From: CAZLIC01 sp964559535
GTDB lineage: Bacteria > Pseudomonadota > Alphaproteobacteria > Rhodobacterales > Rhodobacteraceae
Length of the DNA stretch: 8,043 nt
Assembly: GCA_964559535.1 (NCBI GenBank)
Contig: CAZLIC010000128.1
Coordinates: 1-8,043 of the forward strand
Direction: 5' to 3'
The first letter of the stretch is position 1; each line of letters begins with the position of its first letter. Below, in pieces: positions 6,447 through 8,043 of the stretch. The translations under genes and the position numbers were made by a program. The notes under the pieces were generated by a model that had not been told where the DNA came from, ran no database searches, and saw nothing but the letters and a program-made list of their open reading frames with translations.

Positions 6447-7820
6447 ATGTTCCTGTCGGTCTTCGAGATGTTCAAGGTGGGGATCGGCCCGTCATCCAGC
6501 CACACGATGGGGCCCATGGTGGCCGCCGCGCGGTTTCTCGACTTGTTGCGCGCATCGCCCTTCAAGCCGCGCGGGGTGCGGGCTTCCCTGCACGGGTCGC
6601 TGGCCTTTACCGGGGTGGGGCATGCAACAGACCGGGCGACGATCCTGGGCCTGGCCGGGTTCCTGCCCGACACCTATGACGCCGGGAAGGCCGAGGCGGC
6701 GCTGGCCGCCATCGGCGCCACGAAGCAGATCGACGTGACTGGGCTGCCGCCCCTGGCCTTCGACCCCGACCGTGACCTGACCTTCGACTACGGCCCTGCG
6801 CTGCCGGGCCACGCGAACGGGATGGTCCTGAAGGCCACCGACGCGCAGGGCGACGTGATTGTCGAGGAGACCTACTATTCCATCGGCGGCGGCTTCGTTC
6901 TGACGGCCGAGGAATTGGCGGGCGGTGCGGCGAAGAAAAAGGGGCCGGAGGTGCCGTGGCCCTTTTCGACGGCCGCCGAGATGCTGGCGATGGCAGCGGC
7001 CTCGGGCAAGTCGGTGGCGCAGATGAAGCGCGAGAACGAGTTGCGCTTTCGTTCGGCAGCCGATCTGGACCGCGGCCTTGCGCGGATCTGGGAGGTGATG
7101 TCGGCCTGCATCGACCGCGGCATGGCGGGCGAGGGTATTCTGCCCGGCGGGCTGAAGGTGCGGCGGCGGGCGGCGGGCATCGGGGCTGCGCTCTTGGCCG
7201 AGCGCGGACGGAACATGGTGGCGCCGCATACCGTGAACGACTGGATCAGCCTGTATGCGATGGCGGTGAACGAAGAGAATGCGGCGGGCGGGCAGGTGGT
7301 GACGGCGCCCACCAACGGCGCGGCGGGGGTGGTGCCAGGGGTGATCCGGTACTGGCTGGACCATGTGCCGGGCGCGGCGCCCAGCCGGGTGGGCGAGTTT
7401 CTGCTGACCGCGGCGGCCATTGGCGGGCTGGCCAAGCACAACGCCTCGATTTCCGGGGCCGAATGCGGTTGCCAGGCCGAGGTCGGGTCGGCCGCGGCGA
7501 TGGCGGCGGCGGGGCTGTGCGCGGTGCTGGGGGGCACCGTGATGCAGGTGGAAAACGCCGCCGAGATCGCGCTGGAGCATCACCTGGGCATGACCTGCGA
7601 TCCGGTGCGCGGGCTGGTGCAGGTGCCCTGTATTGAACGCAACGGCCTGGGCGCCGTGAAGGCTGTGGCAGCCGCTTCGCTGGCCCTGCGGGGCGACGGG
7701 GTACATCTGGTGAGCCTGGACGCCTGCATTGAGACCATGCGGCAGACCGGCCGCGACATGCACGAGAAGTACAAGGAAACCTCGCTGGGCGGGCTGGCGG
7801 TAAACGTGCCGAACTGCTGA
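6447..7820 (+). CDS. sdaA: L-serine ammonia-lyase (L-serine dehydratase), iron-sulfur-dependent, single chain
   Basis: This cytoplasmic enzyme turns L-serine into pyruvate and ammonia with a [4Fe-4S] cluster, so it is expected to be oxygen-sensitive. The 457-residue protein fuses the beta domain (1 to about 150, starting MFLSVFEMFKVGIGPSSSHT, typical of the family) to the alpha domain (about 170-457). The substrate region TAPTNGAAGVVPGV spans 286-299. Candidate cluster cysteines are Cys342 (GAECGCQ), Cys384 (MTCDPVRG) and Cys395 (VPCIERN). The last residue is Cys457, matching the Legionella pneumophila enzyme, in which the C-terminal cysteine reaches into the active site and binds the cluster. 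Cys340 is an extra cysteine beside Cys342. I chose the ATG at 6447 over the GTG at 6429 because AAGGGGG lies 7 bases upstream and MFLSVFEMFK is the usual start. It stands alone on the plus strand, diverging from the EF-hand gene. Confidence 0.96.
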   Translation: MFLSVFEMFKVGIGPSSSHTMGPMVAAARFLDLLRASPFKPRGVRASLHGSLAFTGVGHATDRATILGLAGFLPDTYDAGKAEAALAAIGATKQIDVTGLPPLAFDPDRDLTFDYGPALPGHANGMVLKATDAQGDVIVEETYYSIGGGFVLTAEELAGGAAKKKGPEVPWPFSTAAEMLAMAAASGKSVAQMKRENELRFRSAADLDRGLARIWEVMSACIDRGMAGEGILPGGLKVRRRAAGIGAALLAERGRNMVAPHTVNDWISLYAMAVNEENAAGGQVVTAPTNGAAGVVPGVIRYWLDHVPGAAPSRVGEFLLTAAAIGGLAKHNASISGAECGCQAEVGSAAAMAAAGLCAVLGGTVMQVENAAEIALEHHLGMTCDPVRGLVQVPCIERNGLGAVKAVAAASLALRGDGVHLVSLDACIETMRQTGRDMHEKYKETSLGGLAVNVPNC

Positions 7821-7830
7821 ATCTGCTTGA

Positions 7831-7873
7831 CTTTCCAGCCTTGCAAGTTGACAAATTCAAAAGGCTTGGAAAG
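7831..7873 (+). terminator. Imperfect hairpin after sdaA, possible terminator without a T run
   Basis: CTTTCCAGCCTT (7831-7842) pairs with AAGGCTTGGAAAG (7861-7873), 12 pairs with one bulged base, around an 18-base loop. It starts 11 bases past the sdaA stop. No T run follows on either strand, so it is not a classical intrinsic terminator. It may end or protect the sdaA transcript with help from Rho, or be part of the AT-richer DNA that starts here. Confidence 0.45.
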
Positions 7874-7993
7874 GCGATTTGAATGGCCGTGTATCGACAC
7901 TATGCCGGGGACATGCCTTGGGATTTTCAGGCGAGTCCGGGTTTTTCAACGTCGCCGTTTTATTCCTATGTCGGCACCAGCTTCATTCCGCGC
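7874..7993. other. AT-richer non-coding stretch between sdaA and the IS end
   Basis: This stretch has clear T runs (TTTTC, GTTTTTC, GTTTTATT) and lower GC than the rest of the window. No frame here looks like a gene: the one open frame of 68 codons (7827-8033) has no recognisable motif and runs into the IS end. It is probably the remnant flank of the insertion, with the 9 bp at 7985-7993 as candidate target duplication. Confidence 0.5.
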
Positions 7994-8043
7994 GGCTCTG
8001 TTGCACAAATCCCGTGAGGGATTCATCTTGTGAATCCAGCGTG
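7994..8043. mobile_element. Terminal inverted repeat of an IS5-family (IS903-like) insertion sequence, cut by the right edge
   Basis: The 18 bases at 7994-8011, GGCTCTGTTGCACAAATC, match the IS903 terminal repeat as I remember it (GGCTTTGTTGAATAAATC) at 15 of 18 positions, and begin with the GG common in the group. The next 32 bases (8012-8043) form two overlapping hairpins and contain no transposase code, as expected of a short IS end. The body and the other end lie beyond the window, so the family call rests on this end alone. Similar starts occur in some IS6-family elements (GGCTCTGTTGCAAA), which is the main alternative. Confidence 0.6.
8008..8037 (+). other. Two mutually exclusive hairpins inside the IS end
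   Basis: AATCCC (8008-8013) pairs perfectly with GGGATT (8018-8023) around GTGA. GGATTCA (8019-8025) pairs perfectly with TGAATCC (8031-8037) around TCTTG. The two stems share GGATT, so only one can form at a time. In an IS this could limit transposase translation from read-through transcripts. Confidence 0.5.

Noticed and set aside
6197..6673. N-terminal extension of the EF-hand frame to 6673
   Set aside because: It would cover the divergent promoter region and overlap the start of sdaA, has no ribosome site and would bury the signal peptide. The ATG at 6196 has a good ribosome site.
6492..7763. Minus-strand open frame of 423 codons opposite sdaA
   Set aside because: Antisense shadow of sdaA; His/Arg/Pro-rich with no family match that I recognise.
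7848..7853. Perfect TTGACA as a -35 box after sdaA
   Set aside because: No TATAAT-like box 16-18 bases downstream, and it lies in the loop of the 7831-7873 hairpin.
7827..8033. Plus-strand frame of 68 codons after sdaA
   Set aside because: It crosses the sdaA 3' hairpin and the IS terminal repeat, with no convincing ribosome site or motif.
1..8043. tRNA, rRNA, CRISPR array, phage or defence genes
   Set aside because: No cloverleaf, regularly spaced repeats, integrase or defence-type protein was found; apart from the IS end the window is ordinary housekeeping DNA.

Overview
The window reads as an ordinary chromosomal stretch of a high-GC alphaproteobacterium, most likely a member of the Rhodobacteraceae (Rhodobacter/Paracoccus/Tabrizicola-like). 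The reasons are the GC-rich, GC3-biased codon use, the alphaproteobacterial style of the HflK, glutathione reductase and RpiA proteins, and the gene order rpiA-gor-hflK-hflC-degP. The genus assignment is inference.

Layout. Six genes lie on the minus strand, read right to left: a small secreted EF-hand protein (5609-6196), ribose-5-phosphate isomerase rpiA (4723-5511), glutathione reductase gor (3343-4701), the membrane protease regulators hflK (2075-3259) and hflC (1177-2073), and the N-terminal two thirds of a DegP/DegQ-type periplasmic serine protease (1-925, running off the left edge). On the plus strand, diverging from the EF-hand gene, is a single-chain iron-sulfur L-serine dehydratase, sdaA (6447-7820). 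After sdaA the sequence becomes clearly more AT-rich. At 7994 it enters what looks like the terminal inverted repeat of an IS5-family (IS903-like) insertion sequence, cut by the right edge.

Transcription. rpiA, gor, hflK and hflC are spaced 21, 83 and 1 bp apart and probably form one operon. It ends at a strong intrinsic terminator (12-bp GC-rich stem followed by five T on the minus strand, 1086-1122). degP follows after 251 bp and probably has its own promoter. The EF-hand gene is 97 bp upstream of rpiA and may or may not be co-transcribed. The 250-bp divergent region 6197-6446 must hold the sdaA promoter and probably that of the EF-hand gene.

How the genes fit together. hflK, hflC and degP all serve envelope protein quality control: HflKC surrounds FtsH in the inner membrane, and DegP-type proteases work in the periplasm. 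RpiA belongs to the pentose phosphate pathway, whose oxidative branch supplies NADPH, and Gor spends NADPH to keep glutathione reduced. SdaA turns serine into pyruvate with an oxygen-sensitive [4Fe-4S] cluster. I see no new multi-gene system. The points most worth a second look are the IS end with its two mutually exclusive hairpins, a possible degenerate fourth EF-hand loop, the C-terminal cysteine and an extra cluster-adjacent cysteine in SdaA, the structured sdaA leader, and a small tandem duplication covering the gor stop codon. There is no gene-free stretch longer than 300 bp.
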